Of a stretch of 64,000 nucleotides of DNA, positions 28,170 through 37,381 are shown piece by piece. Every line of letters starts with the position of its first letter. Position 1 is the stretch's first letter. The stretch comes from Leptospiraceae bacterium (GTDB lineage: Bacteria; Spirochaetota; Leptospiria; Leptospirales; Leptospiraceae): the NCBI GenBank assembly GCA_022402465.1, contig JAKRSH010000041.1:58485-122484 (forward strand), read 5' to 3'. The notes under the pieces are model-generated. The model did no database searches and was not told where the DNA came from. It saw only the letters and a program-made list of their open reading frames with translations. The translations under genes were made by a program, and so were the position numbers.

Positions 28170-29387
28170 ATGATCTTAAGGCATATGAGTTCAACAAAAA
28201 AAAATAAAAAAGTAATATTAACGAATGAGCCTATCCGCCATATTAAATTAGGTAATTGCGAAGTAACCATATTAGGAACTGCTCATATTAGTGAAGAAAG
28301 TGTGCGTGAAGTTCAACGTTTAAGCAAGGAAATCAAACCGGATACTGTTTGTGTAGAGCTATGTAACTCTCGGATTCGCTCCATACGAGATCCAGAATAC
28401 TTTAAAAAGTTAGATGTATTTAAAGTTTTCAAAGAAAGAAAGATGTTTCTACTCCTATCATCCTTGATCCTTTCTTCCTTTCAGAAGAAAATGGGACAAG
28501 GGAAAATTCGTCCAGGTGATGAATTGAAAGCTGCAATAGAATCAGGAGAAGCAATTGGGGCTAGGGTGATTCCCATAGATCGCGAAATCCAAACAACCTT
28601 AAAACGAGCCTGGGGGAATGTAAGTGCTTTTTCGAAAATGTACCTACTCAGTGCATTGGTAACATCTCTTTTTGTTAAAGAAGATGTTTCTCAAGAAAAG
28701 ATTGAAGAAATGAAAAGTGAAGATGTTCTATCTGATCTTTTTTCTCAGATTCCTTCTCGGTATAACCCAGTAAAAGAAGTTATCATAGACGAAAGAGATA
28801 TTTATCTTTCCCAGAAAATTCGAGAGGCATCTCTTTCCTCTAAGAAGCTATTAGCTGTCGTGGGAGCAGGGCATTTAAATGGGATGATGGAGCACATTGA
28901 AGAAGATGAGCCCATTGATAAGCTAGATGAAATTCCTAAACGAAGTCTTTGGGACAGATCTAAAGTATTTCTGATTCCTATGCTTTTTGTTTGTTTATTT
29001 TCTTTTGCCTTTTGGAAAGGAGGCACCAAGGTTGGAACGGATTTAATCTGGTCATGGATTATAGTGAAATCTTCTCTAGCAGGGATAGGTGCTTTGATCG
29101 CACTTGCACACCCGATTTCTTTTTTGCTTGCTGTTATCACAGCTCCTTTAGGTAATTTCAATCCTATATTAAAACCGGGTTGGGTTGCCGCTCTTTCAGA
29201 ATCATGGTTTCGTAAGCCAACAGCAGAGGACTTTGAACAGATTGCAACTGATTCAGAAACCTTAAGCGGTTACTGGAAGAATAGGGTTATAAGAATATTT
29301 TTAGTTTTCATGCTTCCGCAATTAGGTTCAAGTATAGGAACTTTTCTTGTAACTTACAGAGGATTTCAATCTTTGTTTACTTTCTAA
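28170..29387 (+). CDS. TraB/PrgY (TraB/GumN superfamily) membrane protein
   Basis: The 405-residue protein has an N-terminal TraB domain: CEVTILGTAHISEESVREVQ with the GTAHxS motif, DTVCVELCNSRIRSI and the second histidine motif LAVVGAGHLNGMMEHI. A C-terminal part follows with about four membrane helices (FLIPMLFVCLFSFAFWKGG, WIIVKSSLAGIGALIALAH, PISFLLAVITAPLGNFNPI, FLVFMLPQLGSSIGTFLV). TraB/PrgY proteins in enterococci reduce pheromone signalling and are thought to be metalloproteases or chaperone-like; the role here is unknown. A second possible ATG is at 28185 (MSSTKKN). Confidence 0.85.
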   Translation: MILRHMSSTKKNKKVILTNEPIRHIKLGNCEVTILGTAHISEESVREVQRLSKEIKPDTVCVELCNSRIRSIRDPEYFKKLDVFKVFKERKMFLLLSSLILSSFQKKMGQGKIRPGDELKAAIESGEAIGARVIPIDREIQTTLKRAWGNVSAFSKMYLLSALVTSLFVKEDVSQEKIEEMKSEDVLSDLFSQIPSRYNPVKEVIIDERDIYLSQKIREASLSSKKLLAVVGAGHLNGMMEHIEEDEPIDKLDEIPKRSLWDRSKVFLIPMLFVCLFSFAFWKGGTKVGTDLIWSWIIVKSSLAGIGALIALAHPISFLLAVITAPLGNFNPILKPGWVAALSESWFRKPTAEDFEQIATDSETLSGYWKNRVIRIFLVFMLPQLGSSIGTFLVTYRGFQSLFTF

Positions 29388-29430
29388 TCGCATTGGAAGT
29401 CTAAACTTCATATTCACTAAGGAAATTTAA

Positions 29431-30222
29431 ATGGAACCTATTCTTTCTTATTTTTTACCTGCTTTATTTGTTACCCTGAGTACTATGATTGTATTTTGGT
29501 TTTGGGGAAAAATCAGAAACAACTATGCCGTTATTGATGTAGGTTGGGGACTTGTAATCCTTTTTATTCTTTTTACTTATTATTTAGTTAAAAATCATTT
29601 CGAATTAGAATGGGGTTCTTTAGTATTTGTCCTTCTTGTTACTCTATGGGGGCTTAGGCTATCTATCTTTTTATTCTTAACAAGGATTTTGCCTGGTCAT
29701 GCTGAAGATAAAAGATACAATTCTTTCCGAAAGGATTATGGAGATAAGGTTCATAGCAAATTCTTTACAAATGTGTTTTTATTCCAAGGTCTACTTGCTC
29801 TAATCCTTACTGCCCCATTCTTGGTTGTTTTTCTTTCACCTAGCTCAAATTATCCTATCTTAGGTATAGTAGGTATAGTTCTCTTCTTTATTGGTGAAAT
29901 AGGTGAAACCGTCGCTGACCAACAACTATCCTCTTTCATCAAAGATCCTAAAAATAAGGGTGAGGTTTGTAGGCTTGGTCTTTGGAAATTTTCCAGACAT
30001 CCGAATTATTTCTTCGAATGGGTGATTTGGTTAGGACTGTCTATCTATGCTGTTCAATACCATTGGTTGGGAATTCTCCCTGCAATTTTTATGTATATTC
30101 TACTTGTTCATGTAACAGGAGTTCCATTTGCTGAAAGATTTTCTCTGCTCTCTAAGGGTGATAAATTTAGGGAATACCAAAGGACTACGAATTCTTTCTT
30201 TCCTTGGTTCCCTCGAACATAA
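29431..30222 (+). CDS. DUF1295 membrane protein (steroid 5-alpha-reductase-like)
   Basis: The 263-residue polytopic protein matches DUF1295: IDVGWGLVILFILFTYYLVK, TLWGLRLSIFLFLTRILPGH, DKRYNSFRKDYG and the C-terminal block WKFSRHPNYFFEWVIWLGLS, then EYQRTTNSFFPWFP. The C-terminal RHPNYF motif is shared with isoprenylcysteine methyltransferase/5-alpha-reductase-type NADPH or SAM-binding membrane enzymes. The substrate is unknown. AAGGAAATTTAA precedes the ATG. Its last 38 bp overlap the facing sensor gene. Confidence 0.85.
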   Translation: MEPILSYFLPALFVTLSTMIVFWFWGKIRNNYAVIDVGWGLVILFILFTYYLVKNHFELEWGSLVFVLLVTLWGLRLSIFLFLTRILPGHAEDKRYNSFRKDYGDKVHSKFFTNVFLFQGLLALILTAPFLVVFLSPSSNYPILGIVGIVLFFIGEIGETVADQQLSSFIKDPKNKGEVCRLGLWKFSRHPNYFFEWVIWLGLSIYAVQYHWLGILPAIFMYILLVHVTGVPFAERFSLLSKGDKFREYQRTTNSFFPWFPRT

Positions 30223-32398
30223 TAGTAAGTAGAACTGAATTCCCTACATCGTTGTATTCAACCTTGTCGAAAATACTTTCGGCAAGCATAATTCCTCTAC
30301 CATGCTCTCGAACTTGTTCTGTATCGAGTGATTTTTTCTGGAGTTCTTTGTAACTGAATCCATTTCCTTCATCGGTAACTCTGTATTTTACCTCTTTATC
30401 ATTTAATGCATATTCAACGATGATTTTTCTTTTACCATAAATTGGATCCTTTTGCCTATTTTGAATCAATTCTAGATAATCACCCTGCATAAGATACTTT
30501 GTTTTTTCTTCATAGGTAATCGCAAGATTCCCATGTTCTATAGAATTTACTAAAATTTCTCTAAGTCCAGTACGCACAGCTTCAACTTTAAAATCGGGCA
30601 GTCTCTTTGAAAGCACCTTTACCAATCTAAGGCTTAACTCATCTGCCATAATAATAAAATTATCTATTTGGTAGATTTGTGTTTCGGAAAGAATCTGTGA
30701 GGCTATGGTATCATCAAAAGTTCGCGAAGCTTTGCCTATGAATTCCAAATGCCCTCTTGTATCTACAGCCTCGATATGAAAAAGCAATTCAAGAGGTTCA
30801 TGCATTCTTGAGGTTTTAATTTTTGCTCTAAATCTTGTTTGCTTGCCTACATGAGTAAGAGAATTAAGATTCTCTTTGACCAATTGAGTCAATATAAGCT
30901 TATCGTTAGGTGTTGTATATATGAGTTCTAGAAAATTCTTTCCTAAAATATTTTCAGGTTTAGTTCCAAAAAACTTTTTCCCTGCATGATTCATAGATCT
31001 TACTGCATAATCATTGTCTAAAATAAATAAGAGATCATTTGTCCCATCTACTATGAATCTATATTTTTGGTTTGCATATTCAATTTCGCTGATTTTATCT
31101 TCTAACTCTATATTTAGAGATTCGTTCTTATTGAATAGATTAATGAAACGGTTAGATAATGAATAGGCAATAACAATTACAAAAATTAAAAATCCGTATT
31201 GTGTTATGAACATTCCCTGATGTTTATACGTAATATCATAAGAATCATAGATCAAAATTAAAATAAATACTATATTACCCAAGAACACGTTCCCTGAAAG
31301 ACTCTTGAAGAGTGTTCTATAGATTACTTTGAGGTTATAGGTAGGTAGATTTAAATGTTCAGCATTTGATTTTAAATCTTGCAGAAAGTATGAAGACACA
31401 CCAATAATTAAAATATAAAATGCAAAAACAACCAAGAAATAGATATAAGTATAAACTGTATCATATATCCAAGAGGAAGAAAAGAGCAAACAACCTAAAG
31501 CCAAGCATAAATTAAGTGGAAGAAGAATTTTGTCAAAAATCTTCAATCTTTCGTTGAATAAAGATCTAAAAAATAAAATCCCAAAGATCGGCATCAAATA
31601 AAATAGGATAGTCATCAATCTGTGAACTTTCCCAAAATCATAACAATAGAGAGTAATTAAATTAGTCCTAGTAAAGATGAAAAGAGAGAGGCAAAGAGTA
31701 AAGAAGCCAAAGTATAAATTATGGTATCCGTATTTCAGCTTTGAAAAAAGAAAAAGATGAAAGAATCCAATTAGGAAATAAATTGTGATAACAATTAAAA
31801 CAGAAGCCTCGGACTGTTGTTTGGCTATAGAGGCAAAATCTCCAAAATAATAGCCTTCACCATTATTAAAACCGACTAAATAATTGCTCTGAGAACCTAT
31901 AATTTTAAAAACTAAGTGATTTTTACCTAATACAAGTGAAGATTTCGGGATAGGAACGATTTCATTAAAACGAGTGTGATCATAATCTGCCTGAGATTGG
32001 TCTTCTACCATTACCCCATTCATAAACACAACCCACTTTGATCCAATTGTACTAAGTAGAATCGCAAAGGATTCAGAATTATCATAAATCTCCTTATCCA
32101 AATGAAATTGAAAAAGAAAAGAGTAAGTTTGCTCTTGGGAATCGTCTAAAGAAAAGATCGTTCGTGATTCAGGCTGTAATTGAGGAATTAGTTTGACAGA
32201 TAGAGAAGTATTACCTTCTGATTTCCTGTCTATGGTGATCCAATCGAAAGTTTGGAAAAATTTATCCTTGGATGGTAGAATACTTTGAGGATCAAATCCT
32301 TCTCGAACCAGAACAGGCTGGTCTCGAAGGTTTATAAGTTCTTGTGCTGGGATTCCTTGGGAGAAGAGCACAAGTATTATGATAGGGAAATACCTCAT
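30185..32398 (-). CDS. 7TMR-DISM sensor with PAS and RsbW-type ATPase domains
   Basis: The 737-residue protein starts with a signal peptide (MRYFPIIILVLFSQGIPAQ). A beta-sandwich sensor domain of the 7TMR-DISM type (about 25-190) and seven membrane helices (about 195-405) follow. A coiled segment (NIELEDKISEIEYANQKYRF) leads to a PAS domain (FIVDGTNDLLFILDNDYAVR...) and a C-terminal GHKL ATPase with N box AVRTGLREILVNSIEHGN and G boxes DEGNGFSYKEL and REHGRGIMLAESIFD. I see no DHp helix with a phospho-accepting His, so it looks more like a membrane-bound serine-kinase/anti-sigma switch than a standard histidine kinase. Partner unknown. Confidence 0.82.
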   Translation of the reverse strand: MRYFPIIILVLFSQGIPAQELINLRDQPVLVREGFDPQSILPSKDKFFQTFDWITIDRKSEGNTSLSVKLIPQLQPESRTIFSLDDSQEQTYSFLFQFHLDKEIYDNSESFAILLSTIGSKWVVFMNGVMVEDQSQADYDHTRFNEIVPIPKSSLVLGKNHLVFKIIGSQSNYLVGFNNGEGYYFGDFASIAKQQSEASVLIVITIYFLIGFFHLFLFSKLKYGYHNLYFGFFTLCLSLFIFTRTNLITLYCYDFGKVHRLMTILFYLMPIFGILFFRSLFNERLKIFDKILLPLNLCLALGCLLFSSSWIYDTVYTYIYFLVVFAFYILIIGVSSYFLQDLKSNAEHLNLPTYNLKVIYRTLFKSLSGNVFLGNIVFILILIYDSYDITYKHQGMFITQYGFLIFVIVIAYSLSNRFINLFNKNESLNIELEDKISEIEYANQKYRFIVDGTNDLLFILDNDYAVRSMNHAGKKFFGTKPENILGKNFLELIYTTPNDKLILTQLVKENLNSLTHVGKQTRFRAKIKTSRMHEPLELLFHIEAVDTRGHLEFIGKASRTFDDTIASQILSETQIYQIDNFIIMADELSLRLVKVLSKRLPDFKVEAVRTGLREILVNSIEHGNLAITYEEKTKYLMQGDYLELIQNRQKDPIYGKRKIIVEYALNDKEVKYRVTDEGNGFSYKELQKKSLDTEQVREHGRGIMLAESIFDKVEYNDVGNSVLLTIMFEGTKERKNS

Positions 32399-32459
32399 AA
32401 AGCAATACGTTAGGTTACGAGCGATAAATTTCCATAAAAAAAAACAGGAGAACCGTTTT

Positions 32460-33488
32460 TTGAACGTTATTCAGACCCTAGAAAAAGATATTTTCCCCGA
32501 TTGGTTGATTCGATTTAGAATCAGACAACTTGTTAAACTAAGATTGAAGCAAGAGACTAAGGCAAATTTAAGCGAACAATTAGAACATAAATTGGCCTAT
32601 ATACAATCTCTAAAAAATTCTCCTATAGCTGTTCACACAGAAGCTGCAAATGAACAACATTATGAAGTTCCAAGTGAATTTTATAAGTATGTGATGGGGC
32701 ACAGAATGAAGTATAGTTCTGGTTACTGGCCAAAAGAGAACACAAGTTTCGCTGAATCAGAAGATGCAATGTTGAATCTCAGTTTTGAAAGAGCAGAGAT
32801 AAAAGATGGAATGGCTGTTTTGGATTTGGGTTGTGGTTGGGGATCAGTTTCTCTGACTCTTGCTGAAAAATACCCGAAATGTAAGATTACAGGTGTTTCG
32901 AATTCCAAGACTCAGAAACAATTTATTGATTCTGAAGCCAAGAAGCGCGGTCTCAAAAATCTAGAAATCCTTACGCAAGATATGAATATTTTCAAAACAA
33001 GTAAGAAATTTGATAGAATCATTTCTGTAGAAATGCTAGAGCATATGAAAAATTATGAAATGCTTTTTGAGAAACTATCAACCTTCCTCAAACCTAAAGG
33101 GAAATTTTTCATACATATCTTTACCCACAAAACTTTCGCTTATCCTTTCGAGGTAGTTGATGAAACGGATTGGATGGCAAAGTATTTTTTCACTGGAGGT
33201 CAAATGCCATCGGATGACCTCTTCTTGTATTTCCAGAAAGATTTTAAAATCGAAAATCACTGGCGATTAAGCGGAACTCACTACCAGAAGACAAGTGAAG
33301 CTTGGCTTGCAAATATGTACAAAAATGAGGAAGCTATCAAAAAAATATTTGTGGAAACCTATGGTGCTGAGCAAGCAACAAAGTGGTGGGTTTACTGGAA
33401 GGTATTTTTCATGTCCTGTGCAGAGCTATTTGGCTATGACAAAGGAAATGAATGGTTAGTTAGCCACTACCTATTTAGTGTTAAATAA
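32460..33488 (+). CDS. CFA-synthase-like SAM methyltransferase (TTG start)
   Basis: The frame opens at an ATG (32379) inside the divergent sensor gene. The TTG at 32460 has AGGAG ten bases upstream and yields MNVIQTLEKDIFPDWLIRFR, the usual N-terminus of this family, so it is preferred (342 residues). Cyclopropane-fatty-acid-synthase features are seen: NEQHYEVPSEFYKYVMGHRM, YSSGYW, then motif I VLDLGCGWGS, the VSNSKTQKQF block and ISVEMLEHM. These enzymes methylate or methylenate lipids or small molecules at the membrane; the substrate is not known. The first TTG-based start leaves a 61-bp divergent promoter region. Confidence 0.85.
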   Translation: MNVIQTLEKDIFPDWLIRFRIRQLVKLRLKQETKANLSEQLEHKLAYIQSLKNSPIAVHTEAANEQHYEVPSEFYKYVMGHRMKYSSGYWPKENTSFAESEDAMLNLSFERAEIKDGMAVLDLGCGWGSVSLTLAEKYPKCKITGVSNSKTQKQFIDSEAKKRGLKNLEILTQDMNIFKTSKKFDRIISVEMLEHMKNYEMLFEKLSTFLKPKGKFFIHIFTHKTFAYPFEVVDETDWMAKYFFTGGQMPSDDLFLYFQKDFKIENHWRLSGTHYQKTSEAWLANMYKNEEAIKKIFVETYGAEQATKWWVYWKVFFMSCAELFGYDKGNEWLVSHYLFSVK

Positions 33489-33500
33489 AATTTAAATGAG

Positions 33501-33552
33501 AAGGGACTAATCTAAAATCAAATATTATTTTGATTCTGATTGGTCCTTTTTT
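33501..33552 (+). terminator. rho-independent terminator after the CFA-like methyltransferase
   Basis: AAGGGACTAATC (33501-33512) pairs with GATTGGTCCTTT (33538-33549) over 12 bp with two G-U pairs. A nested AATCAAA/TTTGATT stem sits inside, and six T follow (33547-33552). It lies 12 bp after the stop codon at 33488. Confidence 0.75.
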
Positions 33553-33659
33553 AGGGATTTATACAGTTTCAGTAAATCCTTGAAATTAAAGGAATTTATC
33601 TCCCAGTTTCGATTGTCTTGAATTCGATAGTTTACTTTACTTGCAAATACGGAAATTTT

Positions 33660-34214
33660 ATGAAACCTTCCATTTATGGACACCAAATACACCACGATAC
33701 TTGTTTCGGTTGTGGAAAGAATAATCCACACGGACTTCATGCTGACTATTACTTTGATGATGAATCGGGTGAAGTGAGATTCCAATATAATTTTGCACGC
33801 TACTTCAATGGTGCTCCTAACTACGGCCATGGTGGTGTGATATCAACTCTCATGGACGAATCCATGGGAGCCTTATGCTTTCATTTAGGCTTCATAGTCA
33901 TGACGGACACAATGTCCTACAAATTTCTCAAAGCTACTCCCGTTGAAACTGATTTACTTGCAAGAGCTTGGCCCATTGATAAAGAAAAAAGGAAAATACA
34001 CTTGGAATGCAGTCTCACCTCTTTGGATGAAACAATTACCTATGTAAAAGGCAGTGGAGCTTTTCATATACTGCCTCCAAGATTTTTTATTTCTAAATTA
34101 GATGGTGGACAACATTTCCAATCTTATGACCAATTAGAAATTAACAAAAAAGCAAGATCTCATCTTTTTCAAAAAATTCAAAATAGATCTATCTTAGGAG
34201 ATACTAAACTATGA
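33660..34214 (+). CDS. hotdog-fold thioesterase (PaaI-like)
   Basis: An upstream TTG (33618) is possible, but the ATG at 33660 follows GGAA and gives the usual length (184 residues). DTCFGCGKNNPHGLHADYYF, then NYGHGGVISTLMDESMGALC with the HGG loop and central helix, and TMSYKFLKATPVETDLLARA are the hotdog landmarks. It probably hydrolyses an acyl-CoA. It is the first gene of what looks like a 10-gene operon ending with htpG; its stop overlaps the next start (ATGA at 34211-34214). Confidence 0.82.
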   Translation: MKPSIYGHQIHHDTCFGCGKNNPHGLHADYYFDDESGEVRFQYNFARYFNGAPNYGHGGVISTLMDESMGALCFHLGFIVMTDTMSYKFLKATPVETDLLARAWPIDKEKRKIHLECSLTSLDETITYVKGSGAFHILPPRFFISKLDGGQHFQSYDQLEINKKARSHLFQKIQNRSILGDTKL

Positions 34215-35521
34215 AACTTTTGCCGCTATTTACCATTCTAAGCTTAGCATTCACTATTCAGTGTTCTAGCGCTGACAAGAAAGAAGCAGATAAAGATGCT
34301 CCTGATTTTGAAATGAAGGCTCCCAATATTCGAATAGAAAGATTTAGTAATACAAAATTGATACGAGGCCAAGGTCCAGTTATTACAAATTGCGGAGGCA
34401 AAGAATGCTCTGCTTCTGAAGTGGAAGGTCTAGGTTTGGGTAAGATTAAATCCTTCCCCAAGAATGGGGAGTGGAAGGAATACCTCCAATTCCAAGATGG
34501 TGGCGATCTCAAGAATCCCAAATATAAGAATGTTTTAGATCTAATAGGAAATTATGAGAATGGTAAGAGAGTAGGAATTTGGAAGAGACCAGACCCTGAA
34601 ACAGGAAAAATCATAACAGAAATTCCTTATGTTAATGGTAAGAGAGAAGGCATTGTAAAAACTTTTAGCGCAAACACTGGTGAAATCTTAAGTGAAACTT
34701 TTTGGAAGGATGACAAACAAGAAGGACCCTTTTATTTAAAATCTAGCAAAGACGGTTATCTTCTTGAAGAAGGTCACTATATCGATGGAAAGAAAAATGG
34801 CCAATGGAAGTACTACCATTTTGGTAAGGGAACTATTAAACAAATTGTTCACTACAAAAATGATCTATTAGATGGCGAAGAAATAAGTTATTTTGATGAT
34901 GGCAAGTCTATCTCCTCTCAAGGAATGAACCGCGAAGATGCAAGAGTTGGTACATGGAAGACTTATTATAAATCAGGAGCTGTACAATCTGAGGGAAATT
35001 ATGCTCCCAGAAAAGACGGAGTAGGCGATAGCAAATACGAAAGAGTTGGATTTTGGAAAGAGTACTATCCAAACGGGAAACTTTTTGGTGAGGGGAATCG
35101 TAAACATGTAAGAATTGGAAAATGGTCATATTACTTCAATGATGGTAAACTTCGTTATAATGGAACAATGGCTAATGAGGTCATGCTACAATCTGCAGAA
35201 ATCTTTGACCGTTCTGGAAAGAAAGTCGGAGAAGGGAAATTTTTCTTTTCTCTGGTTATGATAGATGATGAGACAGGTGATATTAAAGATTCTTATAAAC
35301 CAGATATTCCATTTACATACTATCATGATAATGGGAAGAAACGATTAGAAATTAAATCCTCTGAAGATGCAATAGAATATGATGTTAGCGGTAAAGAAAT
35401 AGGCAGGGGAGGATCCGATGCACAAGGCAGAAAGAATGGATGTTGGAAAGAAAGTGGATCTGTTATGTACTATATGTTAGGAAAAGCAAGACCTACGATG
35501 ACATCCAATGCTTGCAAATAA
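34211..35521 (+). CDS. lipoprotein with YwqK/MORN-like repeats
   Basis: The 436-residue product starts with MKLLPLFTILSLAFTIQC, a lipoprotein signal with lipobox Cys18. The mature part is built of repeated 20-25-residue units of the type YxNGKRxGxWKxY...G, for example ENGKRVGIWKRPDPETGK, VNGKREGIVKTF, IDGKKNGQWKYYHFGKG, DDGKSISSQGM and PNGKLFGEGNRKHVRIGKW. This is the MORN-variant repeat of YwqK-type proteins. Such repeats form elongated beta structures at surfaces; YwqK is called an antitoxin in Bacillus, but no toxin is next to it here. Cotranscription with the thioesterase is implied by the 4-bp overlap. Confidence 0.78.
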   Translation: MKLLPLFTILSLAFTIQCSSADKKEADKDAPDFEMKAPNIRIERFSNTKLIRGQGPVITNCGGKECSASEVEGLGLGKIKSFPKNGEWKEYLQFQDGGDLKNPKYKNVLDLIGNYENGKRVGIWKRPDPETGKIITEIPYVNGKREGIVKTFSANTGEILSETFWKDDKQEGPFYLKSSKDGYLLEEGHYIDGKKNGQWKYYHFGKGTIKQIVHYKNDLLDGEEISYFDDGKSISSQGMNREDARVGTWKTYYKSGAVQSEGNYAPRKDGVGDSKYERVGFWKEYYPNGKLFGEGNRKHVRIGKWSYYFNDGKLRYNGTMANEVMLQSAEIFDRSGKKVGEGKFFFSLVMIDDETGDIKDSYKPDIPFTYYHDNGKKRLEIKSSEDAIEYDVSGKEIGRGGSDAQGRKNGCWKESGSVMYYMLGKARPTMTSNACK

Positions 35522-35551
35522 TCTGAATTCATAAGTAGGTAAATCTATAAA

Positions 35552-36541
35552 ATGGAAAATAAACCAGGTGCTATTCCCCAAGAAAAGATTCAACATCTCC
35601 AAGAGACACTTAAGAATACCAAAACAGAATTAGCTAAAGTAGTTACTGGCATGGATAGTAGCATAGATGCTATCCTTCTAGCTATTCTATCTAAAGGTCA
35701 TGTTTTATTAGAAGGAATGCCTGGGCTTGCCAAAACTCTTTTAGCCAAAACTTTCGCTGAAGTCCTTGATTCCGATTTTCACAGAATCCAATTTACCCCT
35801 GATCTTCTTCCAGCAGATTTAACTGGAACGACCATTTTCAATCCTAAGACGGCTAGTTTTGATGTGAGAAAAGGACCTGTATTTACTGGAATACTTCTTG
35901 CCGATGAGATCAATCGCGCTCCTGCAAAGGTACAATCTGCACTTTTGCAATGTATGGAGGAGCGCTTAGTTACCATAGGAGAAGAAACATTTCGTTTGGA
36001 TTCGAATTTCTTTGTTTTGGCAACCCAAAATCCTATAGACCAAGAGGGCACTTACCAGTTGCCAGAGGCCCAGACGGATAGGTTTATGCTTAAGCTAAAG
36101 GTGGGATATCCTTCTGAAGAACAAGAATTGGGAATTCTTGAACAACATGGCAAAACAAACATAAAGAATCTTAAACCTATTATTAAATCTAAAGATAGAA
36201 ACCAATTTTCTGAATTAGCGGAATCAATCTTCATAGATGATAAATTAAAAGAATATATAGTTCGTATTGTACGTGAAACTCGTCCTGAAACGAGTAATAT
36301 CAATGACACAAAGACATTTATTAAACATGGGGCAAGCCCAAGAGCTTCTCTTGCCCTATTAAAAATTGCTAAGGCTAAAGCTTTAACAGAGGGAAGGGAT
36401 TTTGTTGTGCCAGAAGATATCCAAATTTTTGCAAAAGAAATTCTTAGACATAGAATCCTACTTAATTATGAGGCAATGGCAGAAGATGTTTCCATTGACA
36501 ACCTTATTGAAGTTATACTGGAGACCTTGGGAGTTCCTTAA
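35552..36541 (+). CDS. moxR: MoxR-family AAA+ ATPase
   Basis: The 329-residue ATPase has Walker A GMPGLAKTLLAKT, Walker B ILLADEINRAPAKVQSALLQ, sensor 1 VLATQNPIDQEGTY and the lid helices (HGASPRASLALLKIAKAKAL) of the MoxR branch. MoxR proteins act as chaperone-like partners of VWA-domain proteins; here DUF58, BatA and BatB follow directly. The ATG at 35552 lies 31 bp after the repeat lipoprotein. It probably sets up assembly or activation of the Bat complex at the membrane. Confidence 0.95.
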   Translation: MENKPGAIPQEKIQHLQETLKNTKTELAKVVTGMDSSIDAILLAILSKGHVLLEGMPGLAKTLLAKTFAEVLDSDFHRIQFTPDLLPADLTGTTIFNPKTASFDVRKGPVFTGILLADEINRAPAKVQSALLQCMEERLVTIGEETFRLDSNFFVLATQNPIDQEGTYQLPEAQTDRFMLKLKVGYPSEEQELGILEQHGKTNIKNLKPIIKSKDRNQFSELAESIFIDDKLKEYIVRIVRETRPETSNINDTKTFIKHGASPRASLALLKIAKAKALTEGRDFVVPEDIQIFAKEILRHRILLNYEAMAEDVSIDNLIEVILETLGVP

Positions 36542-37381
36542 TTGCAACTTTTGAATGCAAATTTATTCCGACTTGCTCATGAACTCGAAATCCGAACAAG
36601 AAAAAGAATGGATGGTAGGAATTTAGGACAAAGCTTTCTCCATGGCAAAGGCAGGGGCATGGAATTTCGAGATGTTCGTCCATACTTAAGTGGGGACGAT
36701 ATTCGGATGATTGATTGGAACGTCTCTTCTCGAACGGGGGAAATCCATGTAAAAGAGTTTTTCCTGGAAAGAGATTTACCAGTTTTGATCTTTCTAGATA
36801 TTTCTTATTCCATGCTCTCTCTTGACTCAAAGAAGCAGACAGGATTTCAACTTGCAATTTTTCTTGCTTATATTCACTTCATATCACATAACAAAGCTCA
36901 GATTATCTGTTATTCTGATAAAATTATTGCAAATATTCCTCCTATTCAATCTGTTTCACAGCTATGGAAGGCTGCAAAAAAACTCCAAGAAAATATTTCT
37001 TTTGCCCAAGAAACTAAAAGGGGAACAAACCATAATCTACCTTACCAATACTTACAAGAAAAAACCCAATTGAGATCTCTGGTATATTGGATTAGTGATT
37101 TCTCATTAATGGAACGCAAGGATAGAAAATCCATCCACAAAAAACATGAACTTCATGCCTGTGCACTAGATTCTGGACTCGAGGACTTCCATAATTCTAA
37201 ATTAAAATCCTTTTTTTTCCCAGAACCATCTGAGATATCTAAGCTGGGAACTCAGTATTTATCAAGACAGGAACAAGACTTAGATAATTTGAAATACAAT
37301 TTTCATCAAAATTGTAATTTCTTTCATGTGAATAAAGATCTATCCAAACAAATCATGCTCTCTTTGGGGAATTCTTTATGA
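36542..37381 (+). CDS. DUF58 protein with degenerate VWA domain (Bat operon)
   Basis: The 279-residue protein starts at a TTG immediately after the moxR stop, with GGGAG eight bases upstream. DUF58 features are GQSFLHGKGRGMEFRDVRPY, the LSGDDIRMIDWNVSSRTGEI block and a VWA-type strand FLDISYSMLSLDSKK that keeps a D-x-S-x-S-like MIDAS sequence. DUF58 proteins always follow moxR in aerotolerance operons and probably bridge MoxR and the membrane Bat proteins. Its stop overlaps the next start (ATGA, 37378-37381). Confidence 0.88.
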   Translation: MQLLNANLFRLAHELEIRTRKRMDGRNLGQSFLHGKGRGMEFRDVRPYLSGDDIRMIDWNVSSRTGEIHVKEFFLERDLPVLIFLDISYSMLSLDSKKQTGFQLAIFLAYIHFISHNKAQIICYSDKIIANIPPIQSVSQLWKAAKKLQENISFAQETKRGTNHNLPYQYLQEKTQLRSLVYWISDFSLMERKDRKSIHKKHELHACALDSGLEDFHNSKLKSFFFPEPSEISKLGTQYLSRQEQDLDNLKYNFHQNCNFFHVNKDLSKQIMLSLGNSL

